NCBI GenBank assembly: GCA_030632085.1
Contig: DAOVJY010000004.1
Coordinates: 80,000-120,858, forward strand
Direction: 5' to 3'
Source of the DNA: Candidatus Omnitrophota bacterium
GTDB taxonomy: Bacteria; Omnitrophota; Gorgyraeia; JAGLLT01
DNA: 40,859 nucleotides
The translations under genes and the position numbers were made by a program. Below are positions 16,636 through 24,135 of this stretch, one piece after another (the first letter of the stretch is position 1; each line of letters starts with the position of its first letter). A model generated the notes under the pieces. That model saw only the letters and a list, made by a program, of their open reading frames with translations, ran no database searches and was not told where the DNA came from.

Positions 16636-17823
16636 TTAGTCTTGCATATATAAAACTTTTTTAATACGCTTTAACGCCTCTTTTAAGCGCTCCTCGCTAT
16701 CAACTAAAGCAATTCTTACGTAGTCTTCGCCGTATTCTCCAAATCCGGTACCTGGTGCTACCGCGACACCAGCTTCTTTCATTAATAATGTCGCGAATTC
16801 CATAGATGTTAAGGCGCTATATTTCAAAGGAATATGAGCCCAAATATAGAACGTGGCTTTAGGCTTGCTAACCTGCCAACCCATTTCGTTCATACCATCA
16901 ACAAACAAATCTCTTCTTTTTTTATAAATCTCTACGTATTTTTTTACACATTCCTGCGAACCTGTCAACGCCTCTATTCCCGCGTACTGCACAGCTCGGA
17001 ATATACCAAAATCCATATAACTTTTCGTTTTTGCTATTGATTTGAGTATATCTCTATTACCCACAACAAACCCTAATCTCCAACCTGCCATGCTATAAGA
17101 TTTTGACAGAGTATGATACTCAATGCACATTTTCTTAGCACCTTTAACGCTTAAAATGCTTGGAGCTTTATAACCGTCAAAAACGATATCGGAGTATGCT
17201 AAATCATTAACAATAATCATATCCTTATTTTTGCCCCAATCAATAACTTCTTCAAAAAAGTCACCATCAACTGTTGCTGTTGTCGGATTATGAGGATAGC
17301 CCAATGTCAATATCTTAGACATTTTAAGAATGTCTTTACTTAATGATTTCAAGTCAGGTTTAAAGTTATTTTCTTCCGTTAGAGGCAAATTATGCAAAAT
17401 GCCGCCAGCCATAATTACACCGTTAAAATGTACCGGATAAGCCGGATTAGGCACTAAGACAACATCATCATGATTTAAAAAAGTTAAGTATAAATTAGCT
17501 ATGCCCTCTTTTGAACCAATAAGCGGCAAAACTTCATTCTCAGGGTCGAGGCTCACCCCAAAACGATCGTTATACCAATGGGCAATAGCTTCTTTAAATT
17601 TTCGCTCAACTTCACCATGTGACCTTGAATATCTATGATTAGCCTCCACAATAGCCTGCTTACAAAGCTCATCAACTATACGTTTAGGTGTAGGCAAGTC
17701 AGGACTGCCCATACCTAAATCTATAACATCAATACCTTCTTTTTGAGCCTCGCGCTTTAAGTTATCCATTATAGTAAATAAATATAACGGTAATCTCTTT
17801 AGTCTGTTTGCTTCATGCATCAT
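16636..17823 (-). CDS. Class I/II PLP aminotransferase (alanine / LL-diaminopimelate aminotransferase-like)
   Basis: Fold-type I aminotransferase of 395 residues. Seen: DLGMGSPDLPTPKRIVDEL near the N terminus, PNPAYPVHFNG, GYPHNPTTATVD, the VNDLAYSDIVFDG region with the PLP Asp and Tyr, and the Schiff-base Lys in TLSKSYSMAGWRLGFVVGN. The C terminus has APGTGFGEYGEDYVRIAL with the carboxylate-binding Arg. The SKSYSMAGWR form and overall length resemble AlaA/AlaC- and DapL-type enzymes; the true amino donor cannot be told from sequence. It lies 11 bases after the lipoyl-domain gene and shares its promoter. Confidence 0.9.
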   Translation of the reverse strand: MMHEANRLKRLPLYLFTIMDNLKREAQKEGIDVIDLGMGSPDLPTPKRIVDELCKQAIVEANHRYSRSHGEVERKFKEAIAHWYNDRFGVSLDPENEVLPLIGSKEGIANLYLTFLNHDDVVLVPNPAYPVHFNGVIMAGGILHNLPLTEENNFKPDLKSLSKDILKMSKILTLGYPHNPTTATVDGDFFEEVIDWGKNKDMIIVNDLAYSDIVFDGYKAPSILSVKGAKKMCIEYHTLSKSYSMAGWRLGFVVGNRDILKSIAKTKSYMDFGIFRAVQYAGIEALTGSQECVKKYVEIYKKRRDLFVDGMNEMGWQVSKPKATFYIWAHIPLKYSALTSMEFATLLMKEAGVAVAPGTGFGEYGEDYVRIALVDSEERLKEALKRIKKVLYMQD

Positions 17824-17834
17824 TTTTATCCTTT

Positions 17835-18077
17835 TTATTCCGCTTCTAAAACAGCGATAGTTTCGCCAACCTTTACTTCTTCACTTTCATCAAAGTTCTT
17901 TTTAATCAGTTTCCCGCCAACAGGCGCAGGTACGTTGAACGTGGCTTTTTCAGTTACCACTTCCAAGAGATCGTCGTTCTCCTTAACAACATCCCCTTCT
18001 TCCACATGCCAAAAAGAAACGTTGGCACTTGTAATATTTTCGCCTAACTCCGGCAATTTAACTTCTATTTGAGACAT
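17835..18077 (-). CDS. Stand-alone lipoyl-domain protein
   Basis: 80 residues that make up one complete biotin/lipoyl attachment domain and nothing more. It begins EVKLPELGENITSANVSFWH, like the N-terminal domain of 2-oxoacid dehydrogenase E2 subunits. The acceptor lysine is Lys44 in VVTEKATFNVPAP, and the closing strand is VGETIAVLEAE. The TEKA form favours lipoate over biotin (which uses MKM). The frame stops cleanly and the next gene is an aminotransferase, so this is not a broken E2. GGAGG precedes the ATG and a strong promoter lies at 18123-18151. The lipB gene that could charge it is about 430 bases upstream. Its partner enzyme is unknown. Confidence 0.93.
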   Translation of the reverse strand: MSQIEVKLPELGENITSANVSFWHVEEGDVVKENDDLLEVVTEKATFNVPAPVGGKLIKKNFDESEEVKVGETIAVLEAE

Positions 18078-18122
18078 TAAGTCCCTCCATAGTGATAATC
18101 TCTTATTTATTTATGAGGTTTC

Positions 18123-18151
18123 ATTATACAAAAAACACCATAAAATTTCAA
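18123..18151 (-). promoter_or_regulatory. Strong sigma70-type promoter for the lipoyl/aminotransferase genes
   Basis: Minus strand TTGAAA (18151-18146), 17-base spacer, TATAAT (18128-18123). The -10 is perfect and the -35 has one mismatch. It is placed about 46 bases before the lipoyl ATG, which has GGAGG in front. Confidence 0.75.
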
Positions 18152-18169
18152 GTAAAAAGTCAGTAACCA

Positions 18170-18225
18170 AGATACAAGTACAAAGTCACAAGAAATAAGC
18201 TACAAGCTACAAGATACAAGAAACA
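18170..18225. repeat. Degenerate heptamer array (eight 7-base units)
   Basis: Read in strict 7-base steps: agataca, agtacaa, agtcaca, agaaata, agctaca, agctaca, agataca, agaaaca. Six units fit AGNNACA. The pair agtacaa-agtcaca also starts the perfect array at the right end of the window. The last two to three units merge into the long dispersed repeat. Confidence 0.85.
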
Positions 18226-18474
18226 ATAACCAAATAATAACCAATGACCAAATTCAAATAACCAAACAAGAATACCGACGGTTTGATGATTGATTAGTGA
18301 ATATTGACCCTTCAATGTTACTCAGGGTTAATCCTGAGCAGTATTGAAGGATTGATAATTGTTTATCTGTGTCCGAAAAGGTATATTTTGTATCTTGATT
18401 ATTGATGTTTGTTTGTATCTTGTTTCTTGGTTATTGGTGATTGTTTATATTTTGCGTCCAAATCATAAGTCACA
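18209..18474 (+). repeat. Dispersed long intergenic repeat, copy A
   Basis: Nearly identical to 34399-34584 and, inverted, related to 28100-28250. Shared words run in the same order: an ACAAGATACAAG start, CAATAACC/AATAATAACC repeats, GGTTTGATGATTGATTAG, a conserved AAAAGGTATATTTTGTATCT and TTTGCGTCCAAATCATAAG. Its ends are rough inverted complements, so the whole can fold back on itself. This copy is longer than copy B because of a palindrome insertion and about 31 extra bases (TTTGTATCTTGTTTCTTGG region). No open frame with coding character. Confidence 0.88.
18308..18350. mobile_element. 43-bp nested palindrome inserted into repeat copy A
   Basis: CCTTCAAT pairs with ATTGAAGG, and inside it CTCAGG pairs with CCTGAG around a GTTAAT loop. 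It is flanked on both sides by ATTGA (18303-18307 and 18351-18355). Copy B of the surrounding repeat has a single ATTGA and no palindrome, so it records the empty site. The form resembles the widespread REP-like family with a CTCAGG...CCTGAG core; no transposase gene is in the window. Confidence 0.85.
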
Positions 18475-18506
18475 TGACACGAGTTATAATAGACTATTCA
18501 ACTTAA

Positions 18507-19133
18507 TTAAGAATGACCCATAAAATCTTTAAAGGATTGTTCAAAAACTCTCTTAAATTCATCTAAATTGACATCTTGATGAATGAGGTCATTCAGAGAA
18601 ACCATTATGTTTGAATTATAACCGCAAGGTTTTATCATTTTAAAATATCCCAAGTCCACATTTAAGTTTATAGCAACCCCGTGATATGTCACCCAACGCT
18701 TAATTCCGATACCAATGGAGGCAATTTTTTTATTATCTACCCAAACTCCTCTTTTACCTCTTAGCGAACTCCCTTTAATACCATAGGTAGTTAAAGCATT
18801 AATAACGACAGTCTCAATGTTGTCTAAAAATCTATGAATATCTCTTTTGCGCTTACTTAAATCAATGATAGGATAACAAATTAATTGACCAGGGCCATGA
18901 TAGGTAACACTGCCGCCCCTATCTACCTCTATTACTTTAATACCATAGTTATCTAAAACACTCTTATCGGGAATATCACCGGTATTAAAAGACCTTCCCG
19001 CGGTTATAACATGGGGATGTTCTACCAATAAAACCGTATCAGGAATGACACCCTCAACCCTAAGCTTATGAAGTCTTTTCTGATGTTCATAGCACTGCTT
19101 ATAATCAACTTCACCTAAATTCAAAAATTTCAT
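18507..19133 (-). CDS. lipB: Octanoyl-[acyl-carrier-protein]:protein N-octanoyltransferase
   Basis: Transfers octanoate from ACP to lipoyl domains, the first step of lipoate assembly. Seen: the signature RGGSVTYHGPGQLICYPIIDL at residues 72-92, the catalytic Lys136 in DNKKIASIGIG, HGVAINLNVDLGYF, and the catalytic Cys170 in IKPCGYNSN. 208 residues, typical. It is the last gene of the rplU-to-lipB series, 56 bases after argS. The adjacent stand-alone lipoyl domain is a likely substrate. LipA, which inserts sulfur, is not in the window. Confidence 0.97.
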   Translation of the reverse strand: MKFLNLGEVDYKQCYEHQKRLHKLRVEGVIPDTVLLVEHPHVITAGRSFNTGDIPDKSVLDNYGIKVIEVDRGGSVTYHGPGQLICYPIIDLSKRKRDIHRFLDNIETVVINALTTYGIKGSSLRGKRGVWVDNKKIASIGIGIKRWVTYHGVAINLNVDLGYFKMIKPCGYNSNIMVSLNDLIHQDVNLDEFKRVFEQSFKDFMGHS

Positions 19134-19148
19134 AATATTATATCAAGA

Positions 19149-19187
19149 CGTTCGCGTTCGCGTTCGCTATACGCTATTTATCTTGTT
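19149..19187. repeat. Short CGTTCG hexamer array and a shared AT-GC word
   Basis: Three exact CGTTCG units (19149-19166) are followed by CTATACGCTATTTATCTTG in the 56-base gap between argS and lipB. The reverse complement AAATAGCGTATAGC recurs exactly in the heptamer region at 34313-34326, tying this small spacer to the same repeat vocabulary. Confidence 0.7.
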
Positions 19188-19189
19188 TC

Positions 19190-20866
19190 TTACATATTTG
19201 TGGGTGATGAAACTCCCAGAAGATTAAGGCCGGCATGAAGGATATTCTTAGTTGCCTTGATAAGTTTTATTCTAGCCGCGGTCTTAGTTAAATCATCATC
19301 AAGCACTCTATGACTGTGATAAAATGAATGAAACGCCTCGGCAACCTTACGTAAATAAACTGTTAGAAAATAAGGTTCTCTGGATAAGGCCGCGGATTCA
19401 ACAGCACTCGGATAATCCACCAGCGCGTTTATAAGAGCCCTTTCCCGCGCATCATTCAATTGATTAAGATCACACCGCGGCAACCTTTTGATATCTTCCT
19501 TTTGCTTTTGAAGTATGCTGCAAATACGCGCATGAGCATATTGAATATAATAAACCGGATTATCCATTGATTTCTTCTTAGCTAATGCTAAATCAAAATC
19601 GAGATGGCTGCTTGTTTTTCTCATTAGAAAAAAGAACCTTGCCACATCAAGGCCAACCTCATGAATTAATTGTCTTAAAGTTATATATTGGCCTTTTCTG
19701 GTAGACATTGAAATATGTTTACCGCCCTTATATAATGTCGCCAGCTGAATAATAATCACTTCCAAAAAATCATCAGAAACCCCCAAAGCCCTTACGGCAG
19801 CATTAATACGCGGTATATAGCCATGATGATCCGGCCCCCAAATATTAATGACTTTACTGAATTTTCTTTTGATTTTATTTTCGTGATAAGCAATATCGGG
19901 TGCTAAATATGTATATTCACCCGTACTTTTTACAATAACTCTATCTTTATCATCACCGTAAGTGGTAGACTTAAACCAAACAGCCCCATCTTTCTCATAT
20001 ATCAGCTTTTTTCTTTTTAACTTTTTTATTACATTATCAATGGCATCGGTTCTTGATAGCTTTTTCTGAGAAAACCAAACATCCATAGATACACCAATGT
20101 CATCTAAATCTTTCTTGATTCCGTCCATAATCAGCTTAACGGTGTATACTGAGAGTATTTTCTTTATATTTAGGTGCTCTTTACTAAAAGACGCCTTGCC
20201 AAAGCGCTTAATAAAATCTTTTGCAATATCAATTAAATATTCACCCTGATATCCGTCCTCCGAAATATTGAAATCTTTACCTTCTAACTCAAGACATCTA
20301 GCCATAACGGATTTTCCTAAAGCATCTATTTGATTACCCTCATCATTAATAAAATATTCTTTGGTAGTATCGTATCCACAGGCTTTCAAAATCCGGGATA
20401 CCGCATCGCCCACCACCGCTTGCCTGCCATGAGCTATGCTAAGGGGGCCTGTGGGGTTCGCGCTTACAAATTCAATCTGAACTTTCTTTTTTCGGCCAAT
20501 ATTGTGAAGTTTAAATTTTGAGGGAGAGTCCGCGATAAGCTTTAAAAGTATATTGAGGAATTTTCTGCTGTAGGTAATATTTATAAATCCAGGCTTAAGA
20601 ACATTAATAGACTCAATCCAATGTCTTTTTTTACTGGATATTAATAAATTCAGAAGCTCTTTTTTAATTTTTTCAGCTGTATTAAATGGAGAATCTTTTA
20701 TGATAGGTGCCACTTGAAACGCGATATTTGTAGAAAGATTGCCAAATCTTTTATCTTTAGGAAGACTAAGTTCTATGTCAAACTTCTTATCCTTAGAAGA
20801 TGACGACACAGCAACAATAGCTTTATTTAGTAATGTCTTGAGTTCTTTACTTAAAGTCTTTAGCAC
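19190..20866 (-). CDS. argS: Arginine--tRNA ligase
   Basis: Class I synthetase charging tRNA-Arg. The N-terminal Arg-tRNA-specific domain (about residues 1-110) includes the GNLSTNIAF segment. The HIGH equivalent lies in SANPTGPLSIAHGRQA (His146), and the catalytic core contains EYFINDEGNQIDALGKS and the WGPDHHGYIPR block. MSTRKGQYITL replaces KMSKS. The C-terminal DALR anticodon domain starts near residue 440 (YIQYAHARICSIL). 558 residues, at the short end for the family but complete. Its start overlaps the rsfS stop by 20 bases. Confidence 0.97.
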   Translation of the reverse strand: MLKTLSKELKTLLNKAIVAVSSSSKDKKFDIELSLPKDKRFGNLSTNIAFQVAPIIKDSPFNTAEKIKKELLNLLISSKKRHWIESINVLKPGFINITYSRKFLNILLKLIADSPSKFKLHNIGRKKKVQIEFVSANPTGPLSIAHGRQAVVGDAVSRILKACGYDTTKEYFINDEGNQIDALGKSVMARCLELEGKDFNISEDGYQGEYLIDIAKDFIKRFGKASFSKEHLNIKKILSVYTVKLIMDGIKKDLDDIGVSMDVWFSQKKLSRTDAIDNVIKKLKRKKLIYEKDGAVWFKSTTYGDDKDRVIVKSTGEYTYLAPDIAYHENKIKRKFSKVINIWGPDHHGYIPRINAAVRALGVSDDFLEVIIIQLATLYKGGKHISMSTRKGQYITLRQLIHEVGLDVARFFFLMRKTSSHLDFDLALAKKKSMDNPVYYIQYAHARICSILQKQKEDIKRLPRCDLNQLNDARERALINALVDYPSAVESAALSREPYFLTVYLRKVAEAFHSFYHSHRVLDDDLTKTAARIKLIKATKNILHAGLNLLGVSSPTNM

Positions 20867-21230
20867 GTTCTTCAGTTATCGCATTTTGGGGAGCATCGGC
20901 CCAGAGCCGCTCAAGACTATAAAATTCACGCAGGTCATTTTTGAAGATATGAATCACAACATCAATATAATCCAGCAAAATCCACGATCCCTCATTATAA
21001 CCTTCTATGTGGGACGGCTTCATGCAGAGATCCTTAAGCGCCCTTAAGATGTGGTCAGCAATAGCTTTATTCTTTCTTTCACTATTACCCCCGCATATAA
21101 GAAAAAAGTCGCATATCGCAGCTACACCAGTCATATTCATCATAACTACGTTATCGGCTTTTTTCTCAAGGGCAGCTCTCGCCACAAAAAATGTTTTATC
21201 TTTAGCGCTGAGCTTTTTACTTTGAGTCAT
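20847..21230 (-). CDS. rsfS: Ribosomal silencing factor RsfS
   Basis: Iojap/DUF143 protein that binds ribosomal protein uL14 and blocks subunit joining under starvation. Seen: MNMTGVAAICDFFLICGGNSERKNKAIADHI and the C-terminal GSWILLDYIDVVIHIFKNDLREFYSLERLWADAP, the most conserved part of the family. 127 residues, normal. In many bacteria it follows nadD; here four genes separate them in the same transcript, and its 3' end overlaps argS. Confidence 0.96.
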   Translation of the reverse strand: MTQSKKLSAKDKTFFVARAALEKKADNVVMMNMTGVAAICDFFLICGGNSERKNKAIADHILRALKDLCMKPSHIEGYNEGSWILLDYIDVVIHIFKNDLREFYSLERLWADAPQNAITEERAKDFK

Positions 21231-21251
21231 TAATTATCTATAAAAGGAATA

Positions 21252-21395
21252 CTACTTCTTACCTAAAATTCTATACATTCCTGTTCCGCATGTAGGGCAC
21301 TTGCCTTTAAGCGCCTTGCGGCCATTTTTCATGGTTACCTCTTTAGCATCAGAGATTTCTTTTTTTGCTTTGCATTTTACACAATAACCTTCCAT
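21252..21395 (-). CDS. 47-residue zinc-ribbon protein (DUF5679-like)
   Basis: A small gene in the gap between the glycosyltransferase and rsfS. It encodes MEGYCVKCKAKKEISDAKEV, TMKNGRKALKGKCPTCGTGM and YRILGKK. Two C-x2-C knuckles (Cys5/Cys8 and Cys33/Cys36) form one zinc ribbon, and MKNGR-ALKG between them is the conserved core I associate with DUF5679. A very good AGGAGG site lies 8 bases before the ATG. Such proteins are basic and probably bind nucleic acid; no role is established. The complete frame, strong ribosome site and family match make it a real gene in spite of its size. Confidence 0.9.
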   Translation of the reverse strand: MEGYCVKCKAKKEISDAKEVTMKNGRKALKGKCPTCGTGMYRILGKK

Positions 21396-21443
21396 AGAAT
21401 ACCTCCTCGTTTTTTATTAGTGTACCATAGACAATACTATTAG

Positions 21444-22568
21444 TCAAATGCTTTTTGAGATAGTTTCAGCAATCTCCGCGGCCGCATTAGGCTTAGCAAT
21501 CTTTTTCGCGTTTAATATAAGCTTTTCAGATAAAGCTTTATCGTTCAAGAAGTTTTTAACGGCTTTTCTTATATCTTTTATTTTTCTTGCCTTATAAACC
21601 GCTCCCCTGGCGCAAAGATATTCAAGATTTCTCGACTCCTGGCCTCCAACTGAGCTATATATTATCATAGGTAAATTTAAAGCTAAAGCTTCAGAAGAAG
21701 TCATACCGCCCGGCTTCGTAATCAATAAATCAGCTCGAGACATCAAAGTAATAATATCGTTTGAGAAGCCGTATATTTCAGCCTTATGTTTCAATCCGGC
21801 TGATATTTTATCAAGCCTCCTCTTAAGGCGCCTGTTCTTACCGCAAACTATCTGAAGTTCAAAATCTAAATCAAGCTTGTCGAGTTCGCGAGTTATAATA
21901 TCAAGCGGGCCAACCCCCATACTGCCTGCCATAAGCAAAATCCTGGGTGCGCTTACGCAATTATTAGAACCAGACTCACTCTTTATCAAAGCTGCCGCGA
22001 TAGAGAACTTAGGGTCAATTGGTATCCCGGCAGCAACTATTTTTTCTGCCGGTATATTATTACGTATTAGTTTATCCTTTATTTCTTCGGTTGCCACAAA
22101 ATAACCGTCCACGTTATCCATTACCCAAAAAGGATGAATATCATAATCAGTAACAACCGCGTACAATTTAAAGACCTTCTTGTATTCTTTCTTAATAGCG
22201 GAGAAAACGGCGCACGGAACCACTTGGGTACAGATCACCACGCAAGGCCTGTGGCTTTCATAATAACTCTTAAACTTTCTATAGGTAGGCACTAAAAGCA
22301 TTTTACCTATAGGATTAACGTTTTTGTAAAATGCCTGGTTGCCCCAAAGTTGATCATAGATTTTTCCGGATCTTTTTACAATCCAGATATATAAACCATG
22401 AATAAAATTCTCCAACGATGGTGAAATAAATTCCAGGGCATTAATTAGGACTACTTCTAAAGACGTTTCTCTATCTTTAAAGGCTTTTGCAAGCGAAATA
22501 GCGGCCATGTAATGACCGGAATCACTAGTAGAATATAATATAAAAGCCTTCTTGTTTTGACTAATCAT
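21444..22568 (-). CDS. MGDG-synthase-like glycolipid glycosyltransferase (GT28)
   Basis: 374-residue GT-B enzyme. The N terminus FILYSTSDSGHYMAAISLAKAF is the acceptor-side MGDG_synth domain (Pfam 06925 type). The C-terminal half has LLMAGSMGVGPLDIITREL and the nucleotide-sugar site ITKPGGMTSSEALALNLPMI, with YSSVGGQESRNLEYL. Relatives add one or more hexoses to diacylglycerol (plant MGD, Bacillus UgtP). Here it probably makes a membrane glycolipid; the sugar is unknown. I chose the ATG whose ATGATTAG overlaps the stop of the preceding gene by 8 bases; an upstream TTG (22592) would add eight residues inside that gene. No tail helix is seen, so membrane association should be peripheral. Confidence 0.9.
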   Translation of the reverse strand: MISQNKKAFILYSTSDSGHYMAAISLAKAFKDRETSLEVVLINALEFISPSLENFIHGLYIWIVKRSGKIYDQLWGNQAFYKNVNPIGKMLLVPTYRKFKSYYESHRPCVVICTQVVPCAVFSAIKKEYKKVFKLYAVVTDYDIHPFWVMDNVDGYFVATEEIKDKLIRNNIPAEKIVAAGIPIDPKFSIAAALIKSESGSNNCVSAPRILLMAGSMGVGPLDIITRELDKLDLDFELQIVCGKNRRLKRRLDKISAGLKHKAEIYGFSNDIITLMSRADLLITKPGGMTSSEALALNLPMIIYSSVGGQESRNLEYLCARGAVYKARKIKDIRKAVKNFLNDKALSEKLILNAKKIAKPNAAAEIAETISKSI

Positions 22569-23562
22569 GCCAATCTTCAATTTCTCCCACAATCTCTTCT
22601 AAAAGATCTTCAAGGGATATGAGGCCAACGATTATATTCTGTTTATCAGTTACAATAGCTATCTGGATACGTTTACGTTGAAAATCTTTAAGCAAATCCA
22701 TAGCTATTTTATCGGATGAAACAAAGTAGGCGGGCCTGATTAAGTCCCTCAATACAACTTTTTCCTTTGCTTCCCACACCTTCAATAAGTCTCTGGCATA
22801 CAAAACACCTATAATATTATCAAACTCATCCTCATAAATAGGAATTCTGGCATAACCCTCTTTATTAACTAATGTTAACAAGTCTTCAACCTGGGTATTG
22901 ACATCAGCCGCTATAATTTCAGCCCTGGGAATCATTACCTTTGAGACATGAATATCATTAAACTCGAAGACTCTGTGAAGCATTTCCCGCTCTTCATCTT
23001 CAACAGCACCCACTTCGCTTCCCACTTCAATAATAGTTTTAATTTCCTCTTCGGTTATAACGGCTGACTTCCCTTTGGGATTTCCCCCGAATAACTTTAT
23101 GATAAAATGGCTAAACTTTGTAAAAACATTTGAGATGGGGCTTAACAATTTTATTGTAACATCCATAATCTTTGCTACTTTAAAAGAATATTTCTCGGCA
23201 TGCCTCGCCGCGAATATTTTAGGGGTTATTTCACTAAAAACCAGGATAAGAATAGTCATAACAAATGTTGAAACCATGATACCTATTTTCGGACCTAAAA
23301 AATAATAGAATGCCGCCGCCGACAATGATGAAATCGTAATATTGACAAAGTTATTACTAATTAAAATTGTTGTAATTAATTGATCCGTATTATCAATTAA
23401 TTTTTGAACTAAATTTGCCTGAGGCCCTTTTTGTTTCGCAAGATGCCTTAACCGTAAACGATTAAGCGACAAAAATGCTGTTTCTGAGCCCGAGAGAAAC
23501 GCTGATATAAACAAAAGAATCACTATAGATAAAACTAATAATACCAGAGAAAGTAAACTCAT
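22561..23562 (-). CDS. CNNM/DUF21-CBS membrane protein (HlyC/CorC family)
   Basis: 333 residues. An N-terminal DUF21/CNNM transmembrane domain (three to four helices in the first ~150 residues, with the SAFLSGSETAFLSLNRLRLRHL signature at residues 20-41) is followed by a linker and a pair of CBS domains (about residues 190-325: VSKVMIPRAEIIAADVNTQV, then DKQNIIVGLISLEDLLEEIVGEIED). The C-terminal CorC_HlyC (TerC-associated) domain is absent, so this is a short member. Family members are linked to Mg2+/Co2+ transport or efflux. It begins 3 bases after nadD and overlaps the glycosyltransferase. Confidence 0.92.
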   Translation of the reverse strand: MSLLSLVLLVLSIVILLFISAFLSGSETAFLSLNRLRLRHLAKQKGPQANLVQKLIDNTDQLITTILISNNFVNITISSLSAAAFYYFLGPKIGIMVSTFVMTILILVFSEITPKIFAARHAEKYSFKVAKIMDVTIKLLSPISNVFTKFSHFIIKLFGGNPKGKSAVITEEEIKTIIEVGSEVGAVEDEEREMLHRVFEFNDIHVSKVMIPRAEIIAADVNTQVEDLLTLVNKEGYARIPIYEDEFDNIIGVLYARDLLKVWEAKEKVVLRDLIRPAYFVSSDKIAMDLLKDFQRKRIQIAIVTDKQNIIVGLISLEDLLEEIVGEIEDWHD

Positions 23563-23565
23563 TTT

Positions 23566-24135
23566 TTACCTGTATAATTTTTTTTCGTTTATGTATTTGA
23601 AAACTTCCGGAGGTACCGTGGATTTAAAATCATCATTATTCTTAATTAAATCCCTGATTTCAGATGACGATATATCAATCGCGTCAATATCAATATATTC
23701 AACCGCATTTCCATTAAATATTTTATTAAAACCTGACCTTTTAGCAATCACAAAAGTGCAAAGCTCACATAGCTCACCAATATCTTTCCACTCATTCAAT
23801 CTATCAGCTATATCTCCACCGGCAATAAAATAAAGACTGTCATTAGCCTTTAAACATTTTTTAAAATGTTTAATGGTATCAATCGCGTATGAGGTATCTT
23901 TTTTATCCAGCTCGTAGGTTGAGACTTCAAAAAAATTAAACGTTTTTAACGCTTTTTTAAGCATAGCCAATCTATCCTGAGCCGGCGCGGAATCATCAAT
24001 TGAAGCAAAAGGGCTAACGTACGCCGGAACAAAGATAACTTTATCCAGCATAAGCTGCCTCATTGCTTCTTCGGCTAATCTTAAATGCCCCAAATGGACA
24101 GGATTGAACGTGCCGCCTAATACACCTAAGCGCAT
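23566..24135 (-). CDS. nadD: Nicotinate-nucleotide adenylyltransferase
   Basis: Adenylates nicotinic acid mononucleotide in NAD synthesis. The nucleotidyltransferase HxGH motif is in GGTFNPVHLGHLRLAEEA (His14, His17), with FVPAYVSPF after it and ISSSEIRDLI near the C terminus (the ISSTxIR motif). 189 residues, normal. It begins directly after the proA stop. The proB-proA-nadD order next to obg is common across bacteria. Confidence 0.97.
   Translation of the reverse strand: MRLGVLGGTFNPVHLGHLRLAEEAMRQLMLDKVIFVPAYVSPFASIDDSAPAQDRLAMLKKALKTFNFFEVSTYELDKKDTSYAIDTIKHFKKCLKANDSLYFIAGGDIADRLNEWKDIGELCELCTFVIAKRSGFNKIFNGNAVEYIDIDAIDISSSEIRDLIKNNDDFKSTVPPEVFKYINEKKLYR

Larger units (their letters stand above)
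18078..18506. other. Intergenic region, 429 bases: promoter plus repeats
   Basis: Between lipB and the lipoyl-domain gene. It holds the lipoyl promoter (18123-18151), a heptamer array (18170-18225), one copy of the dispersed long repeat (18209-18474) and a palindrome inserted in that copy (18308-18350). No coding segment is supported. Confidence 0.9.

Noticed and set aside
22569-22592. TTG start giving the glycosyltransferase eight more residues
   Set aside because: The ATG that overlaps the preceding stop (ATGATTAG) is a normal coupled start, and the extra residues only repeat the neighbour's 3' coding sequence in another frame.
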